Assembly: GCA_964440115.1 (NCBI GenBank)
Contig: CAYTPV010000002.1
Coordinates: 372,001 to 436,000, forward strand
DNA length: 64,000 nucleotides
Direction of reading: 5' to 3'
Source of the DNA: JAEWWD01 sp964440115
Lineage (GTDB): Bacteria > Bacillota > Clostridia > Christensenellales > CAG-138
Shown: piece after piece, positions 33,863-41,255 of the stretch
Layout: each line of letters opens with the position of its first letter
How positions within the stretch are numbered: position 1 is the stretch's first letter
Program-made: the position numbers and the translations under genes
The notes under the pieces: model-generated
The model's database searches: none
What the model was told of the DNA's origin: nothing
Seen by the model: the letters and a program-made list of their open reading frames with translations, nothing else

Positions 33863-35335
33863 TCAAAGCACTTCCAGTGTACGCGCCGGCATATCCGCGA
33901 TTTCACACACGCTCCGGTGCAGAACAGGCTTGCTTGCAAGGCCGGTAATCGCCTCGGGTACCGTCATTCCGGTGATTTCGTGCAGGCGCTGCGCATTCTC
34001 AAAGTCATCATCCCCTGTGCGCGGGGCAAACGCCTGCAGCACGTCGGATGCGAACTTAAACGGGTGCGCAGTGGAAAGCAGTACGGTATGCGTGCTGTCG
34101 CTCTCGTTTTCCCTGTACCGCTCGTAAATTGTCTGCCCTACGGCGGTATGCGGGTCCATTAAATAACGTTTCTTGTCAAAACAGGAACGGATGGTTGCAA
34201 GCGTATCTTGCTCATCGCACCAGTCCGCATAGAACAGATCCCCAAGACTTTCTTTGATAGCGTCGCCCACCTCGTATTTTCCGTCAGATGAAAGCGAGCG
34301 CATCCATTCCACGACCTTTTTAGGGTCGCGTCCGGCGGCTTCAAACAGCAGACGCTCAAGGTTGGAGGAAACGAGTATATCGATGGAACAGGACATGCTC
34401 TTATAAAACGGTCTGCGGCTGTCGTATTCGCCCTTGCGGAAGAAATCGGTCAGCACATTGTTGCGGTTGGAAGCGCAGATGAGTTTTTTCACCGGCAGGC
34501 CCATGCGCATGGCGTAATAACCGGCGAGAATATCGCCGAAGTTGCCCGTTGGTACGCAGAAATTGATTTTTTCACCGCACTTGATCGCACCGCTTTCGCA
34601 CAGATGCAGATACGCCGTGAAATAGTACACAATCTGCGGCAGCAGGCGGCCGAAATTGATGGAATTCGCAGAAGAGAATTTGTATCCCTTTGCTTCGGCC
34701 TGTGCGCGAAGCTCCGCGTTGCCGAATATGCGTTTGACGGCGGTCTGGGCGTCGTCGAAATTCCCTTTTACGCCGCAGACATGCACATTTTTGCCTTCCT
34801 GTGTCACCATCTGCAGCCATTGTGCGCGGCTTACGCCGCCATGCGGGTAGAACACCTGCACAGCCGTGCCGGGTACATCGCGAAAACCGGCGAGAGCGGC
34901 CTTGCCCGTATCGCCCGACGTAGCCACGAGAATATAGATTTTTTTATCTTCTCCGGTAGCTTGCAGTGAATCGCGCATGAGATACGGTAGCATCTGCAGC
35001 GCCATATCCTTAAAGGCGAGCGTGGGGCCGTGCCAAAGTTCCAGCACGCTTTCATGCGTATCCAGCCCTGCGACAGGGGCGATTGCAGCCGTATCAAACT
35101 GATCGCTGTACGCCGAGCGGATGTATTGCGAAAGTTTGTCTTCGGGCATATCTAGGTAGGGCTTCATGATCTTTAGTGCCGCCGCATGATAGTTGCCGCC
35201 AAAGGGAAGAAGTGAGTCGATGGAGATTTGCGGAAACTGCGCGGGGACATACAGACCGCCCAGCGGGCAAATGCCCTGCACAATGGCCTGCGCTGCGGAA
35301 ACTTCCGCACCGCCGCGCGTACTTACATACTGCAT
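33863..35335 (-). CDS. thrC: Threonine synthase
   Basis: A 490-residue PLP enzyme, final step of threonine synthesis from O-phosphohomoserine. It is of the long bacterial/fungal type. Features: MQYVSTRGG at the start, PGTPLAFKD-equivalent HGPTLAFKDMALQMLPY with the PLP lysine near residue 110, VATSGDTGKAAL near 138, YPHGGVS near 160, FCVPTGNFGDILAGYYA near 263 and SFDKKRYLMDPHTAVG-like region near 395. ATG 35335 has GCAGGAGGTCCC upstream, beginning right after a terminator hairpin, so expression depends on read-through or on a promoter inside the upstream gene. Confidence 0.93.
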   Translation of the reverse strand: MQYVSTRGGAEVSAAQAIVQGICPLGGLYVPAQFPQISIDSLLPFGGNYHAAALKIMKPYLDMPEDKLSQYIRSAYSDQFDTAAIAPVAGLDTHESVLELWHGPTLAFKDMALQMLPYLMRDSLQATGEDKKIYILVATSGDTGKAALAGFRDVPGTAVQVFYPHGGVSRAQWLQMVTQEGKNVHVCGVKGNFDDAQTAVKRIFGNAELRAQAEAKGYKFSSANSINFGRLLPQIVYYFTAYLHLCESGAIKCGEKINFCVPTGNFGDILAGYYAMRMGLPVKKLICASNRNNVLTDFFRKGEYDSRRPFYKSMSCSIDILVSSNLERLLFEAAGRDPKKVVEWMRSLSSDGKYEVGDAIKESLGDLFYADWCDEQDTLATIRSCFDKKRYLMDPHTAVGQTIYERYRENESDSTHTVLLSTAHPFKFASDVLQAFAPRTGDDDFENAQRLHEITGMTVPEAITGLASKPVLHRSVCEIADMPARTLEVL

Positions 35336-35349
35336 GGGACCTCCTGCTT

Positions 35350-35396
35350 TTAAAAAGGCCGCCCCCGTGGGCAGTCAATGCCATGAGGGCGGCCCT
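35350..35396 (-). terminator. Terminator immediately before the thrC ribosome binding site
   Basis: Minus-strand arms GGCCGCCC and GGGCGGCC with an inner CATGGCA/TGCCCACG stem, then TTTTTAAAA. Only about 5 bases separate its T-run from the thrC ribosome binding site. Confidence 0.75.
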
Positions 35397-35414
35397 AAAA
35401 TGTACTTTGAATGA

Positions 35415-35825
35415 TCAGACGATGTATTCCTGTAAAAATGCCGGGATTTCGCCGGGTTTGCCGCTGACACTGATGGTGATGTTGAGATTGCAGTTTTCGG
35501 CGAATTTCTTCAGGTGCTCGAACAGCCCTTCCAACGTGTTCAAATCATGATGCACAATTCTCAGGAAGCCGTCGATAAACAGGTATTCCAGGTCATAATC
35601 CTGTGCGGCAATACCGCATAAAAAGCCGTAAAACATTTTTGGGCCATCGATATCAAACCTGGATGCATCCACGAAACGAATTTCGCGTTTGACTTCGTAC
35701 ATGTACTGGCTGTCGTCGTCGATAAAAACGATGCTGCCCTGCGCTTTTTTTATGGCATCGTTCGCCAGATCAATAATACGCTTGGTCTTTCCTGTCCCTT
35801 TTTCGCCGAAAATCACCCGTATCAA
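35415..35825 (-). CDS. Small P-loop ATPase-like protein
   Basis: A 136-residue protein with a Walker A motif at its very start (GEKGTGKTKRI, residues 6-16), a hydrophobic strand SIVFIDDD and a second one ending YLFIDGFLR that may act as Walker B. It looks like a minimal P-loop domain without accessory domains. No family name is recognised. Start: TTG 35825, since AAAGGAGGGG lies 6 bases upstream; longer frames have no ribosome binding site. A promoter (TTGCCG, 18 bases, TATAAT; 35878-35907 minus) precedes it and the hairpin at 35350-35396 follows. Confidence 0.65.
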   Translation of the reverse strand: MIRVIFGEKGTGKTKRIIDLANDAIKKAQGSIVFIDDDSQYMYEVKREIRFVDASRFDIDGPKMFYGFLCGIAAQDYDLEYLFIDGFLRIVHHDLNTLEGLFEHLKKFAENCNLNITISVSGKPGEIPAFLQEYIV

Positions 35826-35877
35826 GGTAGACCCCTCCTTTACAAAGTTGATGGGAACGGATGGAGTTCTTTTTTGT

Positions 35878-35907
35878 ATTATACCCCGTGTATCAGGATT
35901 GCGGCAA
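35878..35907 (-). promoter_or_regulatory. Promoter of the P-loop gene
   Basis: Minus-strand TTGCCG, 18-base spacer, TATAAT; probably also the source of thrC transcripts by read-through. Confidence 0.65.
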
Positions 35908-35943
35908 GTGAATTTCCCGTGACTTTCCACGTACTCAAATGAA

Positions 35944-35980
35944 AATAATAAAACCGCCGGATTTTACCGGCGGTTTTGCA
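35944..35980 (-). terminator. Terminator of the P-type ATPase gene
   Basis: AAAACCGCCGG / CCGGCGGTTTT perfect stem with loop TAAAAT, then ATTATTTT on the minus strand. Confidence 0.9.
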
Positions 35981-35989
35981 CTAAAAAAG

Positions 35990-38506
35990 TTATACGTTTT
36001 GTTTTCTCCGGGAGAACCATTTGACGATTTCAAACCACAGCACGGACGCAGCGGATATACCAAGCGCCAGACCAAGCTGCCCCAGAGAAAGCGGAGCCAG
36101 CTTAAGGAAACCGCTCAGAGGCGTATACAAAATTAGGAACAGCAGGGCTACGGTGCCGAGATTGACGGCCCACATAACCTTATCCCGACCAAGCTGTTTC
36201 ATGGTGCTCCACATGGAGGAATACCGCGAACTGTTCACATGCACCAGCAGGAGATTGGCGAATATCAGCACGCACATTTCCATTGCTCGCGCAAGGCCGG
36301 CGTTGCCGGTGCTGGAAAATGTCGCAAAGAACGCGCCGAACGCTGCTGCGAACAGCACCAATCCCTGTAAAACGCGCATGCCCAGTGTGGCGGGCGTAAT
36401 CAGCCGCTCATCTCTGCCACGTGGCGGGCGGTCCATGATATTGCGTTCCGCTGGTTGCCGCTCGAGCACAATGGAGCAGGTCGGGTCGATCAGCAATTCA
36501 AGAAGCATCACATGCAGCGGCAGCAGCGGCAGGCTTTCGGGCAATATGCCCAGCATGGGCGCTATGAGCGCGGTAAGCGCAATGGGGATGTGGATAATGA
36601 ATATATACCCCACGGCTTTTTGAATATTGTCGAAGATGCGTCTGCCGTCACGGACGGTGGATACAATAGTGGAGAAATCGTCGTCGAGCAGTATCAGGTC
36701 GGCTGCTTCACGCGCGACCTCTGAGCCGCGCTTGCCCATGGCAATGCCGATATCGGCGTATTTGAGCGCGGGTGCATCGTTTACGCCGTCTCCCGTCATA
36801 GCGCAGACTTCTCCGTTGGCGAGGAAGGCTTTGACAATCCGCGATTTGTGTGCCGGTACAACACGGGCGAACACATTCACGTCCCGAACTTTTTCACACA
36901 GCACATCATCGGACATGCTGTCAAGGTCGTCGCCCGTCAGCACGCTGCCCGCAGGCATTCCGATCTGTTCTGAGATGCTTTTTGCGGTCTTGGCGGCGTC
37001 GCCCGTAATCATAACGGTGCGAATTCCTGCGCGCGTGCAGGCCGCGATATCGGCTTTGACTGTTTCGCGAGGAGGATCATACAGGCCGATCATACCGCGT
37101 AGCGTAAGGGTGCAATCCTTGAGTGCGGGCGGAACAGGTTCCTCATCCGAGAGTATCATATCGCCTACCGCGATCACGCGCAGTCCCTGTGCGGCAAGGT
37201 TTTCAGTCTGGCGCTGAGCCTCCTGCCGCTCTTCATCGGTCAGTTTACACAAGGTAAGCAAGTGCTCCGGCGAACCCTTGGCGGCTATGATGCGCATGCC
37301 GTCGTGGTGCCACACGTGACCCATCATTTTCTGATCGTCGGTGAATGCGTACTCGTCTATGAGTTCACCGGCGAACAAATGTGTTTTGGTAATGCTGTGA
37401 TGTTCGCAATGATCAAGCATTGCGTGTTCCATGGGGTCGTAAGCGTCCGTTTCGCATGCAAGCCCCATTGTTTCAAGCAGCCTGTCGTCGTCCCCGTCCG
37501 GCGCCCAATGCCGCTGCATGCGCATCTGATTCATGGTGATTGTGCCGGTTTTATCAACGCACAGTACGGATACGGCGCCCAGTGTTTCCACAGAAGGAAG
37601 CCGCCGTACTAACGCCTGCCGCCGGGAAAGTCGCCATGCGCCCATGGAAAGGAAAACAGTCAGTACGACTGGGAATTCCTCCGGTATCATGGCCATGGAA
37701 AGCGTGATGCCGGAAAGCACGCTCTGCACAAGCCTTTGCGAAAAAGGCATTGCGGGAAGCCGGATAAATGTGATGACGGTGACTAAAGTAAACAGAACAG
37801 CCGCCAGCATGGCGCAAAAACGCACCAGTTCCCCTATCTGCTTTTGCAAAGGCGTCGGGGAATCCGGGGCGGAGGCCGCATCCAGACCGATGCTTCCGTA
37901 AACGGTGCTTGTGCCGATGCGATCTACTTTCACGGCACCTGTGCCGCGTACCACCAGCGTACCCGCATAGGCGTAGTCCTTGCGCCAGCGGGAAGGATCC
38001 TGTTCAGTTCCGGCAGGAACCTTCCATACGCCTTCCGCTTCGCCGGTGAGTGTGGATTCGTTTACCTGCAGGTCGTGACAGCGCAGTATTTCGCCATCGG
38101 CGGGTATCTTGACGCCTTCTGTCAAAAACAGCAGATCTCCCGGTACGAGATCCGCGCTTGCGATTTGCATTTCTTTTCCGTCGCGCAGCACCATGACGTG
38201 CGGTGCGGAAAGATTCCGAAGTGCGCTTAACGTTTTATCTGTTTTCCATGTCTGCACGATTTCAATGCCGAGCACACCCACTACGAAAACCAGCATGGTG
38301 ATGCCGTCGCGCGGCTCCCCCAGGAAAAAGTAGATAACCGCAGCGCAAATGAGCAGCAGAAACATGGGTTCGCAGATCACATGCAATGCCTGCCGCAAAA
38401 AGCTGACCTTCTTTTGGGGGGAGATCTCGTTTTTGCCGAATTGCTCCTGAAGTGCCCGTGCCTGTTCGCTTGTTAATCCAGTGTACTGATCGTTGTCTGC
38501 CAGCAT
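35990..38506 (-). CDS. P-type cation-transporting ATPase under NiCo riboswitch control
   Basis: An 838-residue P2-like ATPase with about ten membrane helices. The N-terminal cation-ATPase segment (LTSEQARALQEQFGKNEI), the actuator LTGEAEG near residue 152, the helix-4 motif IPEEFPVVLTVFL near 285, the phosphorylation site DKTGTI near 318 and the hinge TGDGVNDAPALK near 575 are intact. The PEEFP sequence replaces the calcium-type PEGLP. The transcript leader is a NiCo (czcD) riboswitch, a class bound by Co2+/Ni2+ and reported also to respond to Fe2+. I therefore infer export of a first-row transition metal. The start at 38506 has GCGGAGG upstream. Confidence 0.87.
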   Translation of the reverse strand: MLADNDQYTGLTSEQARALQEQFGKNEISPQKKVSFLRQALHVICEPMFLLLICAAVIYFFLGEPRDGITMLVFVVGVLGIEIVQTWKTDKTLSALRNLSAPHVMVLRDGKEMQIASADLVPGDLLFLTEGVKIPADGEILRCHDLQVNESTLTGEAEGVWKVPAGTEQDPSRWRKDYAYAGTLVVRGTGAVKVDRIGTSTVYGSIGLDAASAPDSPTPLQKQIGELVRFCAMLAAVLFTLVTVITFIRLPAMPFSQRLVQSVLSGITLSMAMIPEEFPVVLTVFLSMGAWRLSRRQALVRRLPSVETLGAVSVLCVDKTGTITMNQMRMQRHWAPDGDDDRLLETMGLACETDAYDPMEHAMLDHCEHHSITKTHLFAGELIDEYAFTDDQKMMGHVWHHDGMRIIAAKGSPEHLLTLCKLTDEERQEAQRQTENLAAQGLRVIAVGDMILSDEEPVPPALKDCTLTLRGMIGLYDPPRETVKADIAACTRAGIRTVMITGDAAKTAKSISEQIGMPAGSVLTGDDLDSMSDDVLCEKVRDVNVFARVVPAHKSRIVKAFLANGEVCAMTGDGVNDAPALKYADIGIAMGKRGSEVAREAADLILLDDDFSTIVSTVRDGRRIFDNIQKAVGYIFIIHIPIALTALIAPMLGILPESLPLLPLHVMLLELLIDPTCSIVLERQPAERNIMDRPPRGRDERLITPATLGMRVLQGLVLFAAAFGAFFATFSSTGNAGLARAMEMCVLIFANLLLVHVNSSRYSSMWSTMKQLGRDKVMWAVNLGTVALLFLILYTPLSGFLKLAPLSLGQLGLALGISAASVLWFEIVKWFSRRKQNV

Positions 38507-38576
38507 AGTACCTCCGCTTAATAAATAGATTGCCCATTTGCGCTAGGTGGTGTGCGTTCGTTTTTCCACAGAGGTA

Positions 38577-38621
38577 CAAAAAACACGTCTGCGGAACATG
38601 CTGCTGTCCCACAGACGCGTT
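38577..38621 (-). terminator. Intrinsic terminator of the NiCo riboswitch
   Basis: Minus strand: a 16-bp stem between AACGCGTCTGTGGGAC and GTTCCGCAGACGTGTT, followed by a run of six T. Its left arm is the 3' part of the aptamer (CTGTGGGAC), so metal-bound aptamer and terminator are mutually exclusive. Confidence 0.85.
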
Positions 38622-38696
38622 TAAAAAGCATCTGCTGCCCCCTTCCGGCGGCCCGGCTTCACAAACCCTTGCGGGTTTATCGCCTGCTCAGTCTGT
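38601..38696 (-). promoter_or_regulatory. NiCo (czcD) transition-metal riboswitch
   Basis: The minus strand shows the conserved blocks of the four-way-junction NiCo aptamer in order: ACTGAGCAGGCGAT, a GCAA-capped hairpin (AAACCC/GGGTTT), TGAAGCCGGGC, a variable stem, GGGGGCAGCAGATG, and CTGTGGGACAG closing the core. It begins about 50 bases after a promoter and ends in a terminator, upstream of a P-type ATPase. The arrangement implies gene activation when metal binds. Confidence 0.9.
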
Positions 38697-38753
38697 GCAA
38701 ATATTCGCGCACCGATTGGAGTGCGTTTGGTTTGCGCAAAGAGAATATATCGA

Positions 38754-38782
38754 TCGTAAGGGCGAAAGCTGTTGTTTGTCAA
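38754..38782 (-). promoter_or_regulatory. Promoter of the riboswitch-ATPase unit
   Basis: Minus-strand TTGACA, 17-base spacer, TTACGA. Its -35 box overlaps the -35 box of the divergent promoter. Confidence 0.6.
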
Positions 38783-38804
38783 GGCTAACAGGGTAAAATA
38801 TATA
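38776..38804 (+). promoter_or_regulatory. Promoter of the SCP2-domain gene
   Basis: TTGTCA, 17-base spacer, TATATT. Back-to-back with the minus-strand promoter, sharing bases 38777-38781. Confidence 0.6.
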
Positions 38805-38886
38805 TTAGTATGACCTGTAAGCGTCGAATAGGCATATACTGGTGCGTAAGAGCTTCTATGTGACGTATCAGGAAGGAGAATCAGTT

Positions 38887-39282
38887 ATGAAACCACTGCA
38901 ATATCTTTCCCCCGAATGGACACAGGAATTTAAGTCAAGACTCCAGCAGGAGATTACGCCGAGCAAAGGCAATGTCACCGCTTCGATTGTATTCCGCCAT
39001 TTGAATGCGCCCGGCGGAGGCCAGCGATACCTGTATGTCAACGCCGCGAACGGTTCCATCCGCGCTGTAGACGCGGGAGAAGGGCAGGGGCCGCAGGCGG
39101 AGTTCGCCATTGTAGGCGATTACGGAACGTTTGCTCAGGTGCTCAGCGGACAGCTTGACCCTGCGCGTGCGCTCAAAAGCGGCAGACTCAAGCTTCAGGG
39201 GAATATGATGCGTGCGCTCAGGCTGACGCCTTTCATTGAAAGGATTATTAGCGAAGCTGCCGATATGTATACGGTGTTCTAA
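38887..39282 (+). CDS. SCP2 sterol-binding domain protein
   Basis: A 131-residue stand-alone SCP2-type domain, a small fold with a hydrophobic cavity that binds lipids. The pattern of AEFAIVGDYGTFAQVLSGQLDPARAL followed by GRLKLQGNMMRALRL (positions about 78-117) is the family core: the substrate-cavity strand, then the GxxKxxGD-like loop. No signal peptide. ATG 38887 has GGAAGGAG upstream. The ligand is unknown; in bacteria such proteins often accompany lipid or cofactor enzymes, but the neighbours give no clue. Confidence 0.78.
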   Translation: MKPLQYLSPEWTQEFKSRLQQEITPSKGNVTASIVFRHLNAPGGGQRYLYVNAANGSIRAVDAGEGQGPQAEFAIVGDYGTFAQVLSGQLDPARALKSGRLKLQGNMMRALRLTPFIERIISEAADMYTVF

Positions 39283-39285
39283 GCT

Positions 39286-39314
39286 TTGCGGATCAGCATT
39301 CTTAGCAGTATAAT
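39286..39314 (+). promoter_or_regulatory. Promoter of the DUF2007 gene
   Basis: TTGCGG, 17-base spacer, TATAAT, starting four bases after the upstream stop codon. Confidence 0.65.
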
Positions 39315-39344
39315 AGTGTTACTGGATAACAAAGGGGGCTGTTT

Positions 39345-39596
39345 ATGAAGAAGCAGGATGAAGCGAGCTATCTCTGTACCGCCGGGGATGAGGCGCAGGC
39401 GGGTTTGCTCGCTGGAATGCTTGAAAACGCGGGCATCCCTTATGTCATACGACATGTAGGGGCAGGCCCGCTCTATGGCAGCGCCGCTTTATTCGGTGTG
39501 AAATTGTATGTCGCGTCTGACAGGCTTGATCAGGCGAAGGAAATTATCGATGCATACGCCTCTCAGCAATACGAGGATGAGCAGGAAGAGTATTGA
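39345..39596 (+). CDS. DUF2007 putative signal-transducing protein
   Basis: An 83-residue soluble protein of the DUF2007 family. It shows the beta-alpha-beta pattern LCTAGDEAQAGLLAGMLENAGIP near the start, a loop ending in LFGVKLYVASDRLDQAKEII near residue 50, and an acidic C-terminal tail. Members are annotated as putative signal-transducing or PII-like proteins without proven function. ATG 39345 has AAAGGGGG upstream. The gene has its own promoter and is followed by a terminator. Confidence 0.78.
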   Translation: MKKQDEASYLCTAGDEAQAGLLAGMLENAGIPYVIRHVGAGPLYGSAALFGVKLYVASDRLDQAKEIIDAYASQQYEDEQEEY

Positions 39597-39644
39597 CTTG
39601 GCTCGCTTGGTAGAGCATTGAAAGCCCCTTCGCCGGATTGGCGA

Positions 39645-39672
39645 GAAAACGCCGCCATGAGCGGCGTTTTTA
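39645..39672 (+). terminator. Terminator after the DUF2007 gene
   Basis: AAAACGCCGC / GCGGCGTTTTT with loop CATGA. Confidence 0.88.
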
Positions 39673-39681
39673 CATGCAGAA

Positions 39682-39713
39682 TTTCACCTGCAAAGTCTTT
39701 TGACTTTGCAGGT
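39682..39713. repeat. Perfect 14-bp inverted repeat
   Basis: TCACCTGCAAAGTC and GACTTTGCAGGTGA around a TTTT loop. It has no T-run on either side, so it is not a standard terminator. Confidence 0.6.
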
Positions 39714-39716
39714 GAC

Positions 39717-39748
39717 TAAGAAAAACCCGCCGCAGGGTATGCGGCGGG
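39717..39748 (-). terminator. Minus-strand terminator
   Basis: CCCGCCGCA / TGCGGCGGG stem, loop TACCC, then TTTTTCTT on the minus strand. It ends transcription coming from the right, about 190 bases past the end of the ornithine cyclodeaminase-like gene. Confidence 0.85.
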
Positions 39749-39937
39749 ATGGTGGGCATGGCGGCGTTTTCGTTTTGTGTTGGGAGACGACCTTTTCGCG
39801 ATACACGGCAGGCGGGACGGCGCTTGCCTGCGCGATATCCGCGGGCAGGGGTGCCGTCCGCGGCGCGGTCAGCCCCCTACACTATATGTATTAGATTAGC
39901 AGGCCAAGTGTGCATTGACGCGTTCGATTTTATGTCT
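39749..39937 (-). ncRNA. Possible structured RNA or long 3' untranslated region
   Basis: No supported protein gene. The GC-rich stretch 39818-39873 folds on either strand into a long hairpin: GGACGGC/GCCGTCC outside and TGCCTGC/GCGGGCA inside. On the minus strand a TATAGT box (39884-39889) with TTGGCC 15 bases upstream precedes it and a strong terminator follows, so an independent RNA of about 160 bases is conceivable. No known RNA family was recognised. Confidence 0.35.
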
Positions 39938-40891
39938 TTATGCAGACTGGAGCAGGAATTGCTCATAAACGTATTTAGCGGCCGCAATGTCTTCAATTGC
40001 AATACCAAGGGATTTAAACACGGTGATATCCGTACCGCTGACCCGGCCGGGAACATCATCGAATAAAATTTGCGGCATGTCGGCGATAAAATGCGCTTTT
40101 CCAATAGCCTTTTCAGATAACGGAATAATGAAATCTCCAGATTCGCAGAATATAGCTTCCCTGTTGTCTCCGAAAAAGCGGGAAGCCGCAACGAGATCGG
40201 TACTCAATTCCCGCGTGTTGGGAGTACAGGCGCCAATGGCGTTGATATGCGCACCCGGCATAATATCCGCTTTATAGAGCAGAGGCGCGGCTGAGGTTGT
40301 CATGGTACATACGATATCCGCATATCGCACGGCCTCCGCTGCGGATGATGCGACGGAAGCCTCAATATCATATTTTGCCCTTGCCTGTTCGGCAAAGCTT
40401 TGGGCGTATCCTTCATTAATGTCGTAAACGCATACGGAGGTGATAGGGCGGATCAGCCGCAGCGAAGCCAAGTGAGACCGGGCCTGTGTGCCTGCGCCTA
40501 TAAACGCAGCACGAGAGGCATCCTCTCTTGCGAGGATATGGGTAGCAAGCGCGCTGACTGCCGCGGTGCGCAGCTGCGTAATGGCGCCTGCATCCAAGCA
40601 GGCAAGCAGTTCGCCGTTTTTTGAATTGAACAGGAGCACGGAACCCTGCATGGTAGAAAGCCTGCTGTCTAAGTTTCGCGGGAAGACCGTAATCACTTTT
40701 GCGCCGAAATACACTTCATCATAAAAGACAGGCATCAAACCCATGTAGTTTTCGCCCGGCAGTGTTATACTCTTGCTCAAATATTGTATGCTGGTATTTT
40801 TATGCAGCTTTGAAAACGCTTCCGTCATCATCTGCATACAGGCTTCGATGGGAAGGAGCGCGAATACATTGTTGCGGTCAATCAAATGCAT
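39938..40891 (-). CDS. Ornithine cyclodeaminase/mu-crystallin family protein
   Basis: A 317-residue NAD(P)-dependent enzyme of the OCD/mu-crystallin family. Motifs: substrate-binding MGLMPVF near residue 50, GAKVITVFPRN near 63, LDAGAITQLRTAAVSALATH near 100 and the Rossmann nucleotide loop AAFIGAGTQARSHL near 129. INAIGACTPNTRELSTDL near 218 is the typical catalytic aspartate region. Family activities include ornithine cyclisation to proline, alanine dehydrogenase and imine (ketimine) reduction; sequence does not say which. It is monocistronic. Confidence 0.8.
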   Translation of the reverse strand: MHLIDRNNVFALLPIEACMQMMTEAFSKLHKNTSIQYLSKSITLPGENYMGLMPVFYDEVYFGAKVITVFPRNLDSRLSTMQGSVLLFNSKNGELLACLDAGAITQLRTAAVSALATHILAREDASRAAFIGAGTQARSHLASLRLIRPITSVCVYDINEGYAQSFAEQARAKYDIEASVASSAAEAVRYADIVCTMTTSAAPLLYKADIMPGAHINAIGACTPNTRELSTDLVAASRFFGDNREAIFCESGDFIIPLSEKAIGKAHFIADMPQILFDDVPGRVSGTDITVFKSLGIAIEDIAAAKYVYEQFLLQSA

Positions 40892-41056
40892 GATACTCCG
40901 TCCTTTTTTGTGCAGTCATGATACTATGTTCGGCTTTTCCGTTAGAATAATTAGTATGATATGTCCAATCATTGCCCCATTTAAGCTTGAATTTGCAGAA
41001 TAATGGCCGGTATTTGGCAAATCAATCGATTACGCTTTCTTTCCTGTAGCTTTTGC

Positions 41057-41068
41057 GTATGGTATAAT
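41057..41068 (+). promoter_or_regulatory. Extended -10 promoter in the gap before the cysteine desulfurase gene
   Basis: TGGTATAAT (TG motif at 41060-41061, TATAAT at 41063-41068) without a good -35. It would give a leader of about 180 bases; a second TATACT box lies near 41154. The rest of the 364-base gap (40892-41255) holds no supported gene. Confidence 0.5.
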
Positions 41069-41255
41069 AAACCCGTTTGTTCCATTCAGGGTAATGACTG
41101 AATTCATTTATTGCACCGCTTTGTGTTTCTTAGCAGAGAAGCTAGTTGCGGCATACTATACTGGAAGAGGGATGGGATTGCGTATTTACTCACCCGTCCA
41201 ATGTACATGAGGCTGGAATGCGGGACTCCGCCACCGGCCGATGGGAGTGATACTG

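Noticed and set aside
35336..35414. T-box or threonine leader peptide before thrC
   Set aside because: No AGGGTGG-type T-box core and no run of threonine codons was found.
38530..38796. Rightward frames of 78-88 codons upstream of the SCP2 gene
   Set aside because: They are the complement of the NiCo riboswitch and terminator and have no ribosome binding site.
39597..39645. tRNA-like D-arm (GGCTCGCTTGGTAGAGC)
   Set aside because: Only the D-arm resembles a tRNA. No anticodon arm, T-arm (GGTTCGA) or acceptor pairing follows.
39700..40066. Rightward frames after the DUF2007 gene
   Set aside because: They run through hairpins and into the antisense of the ornithine cyclodeaminase-like gene, with no ribosome binding sites.
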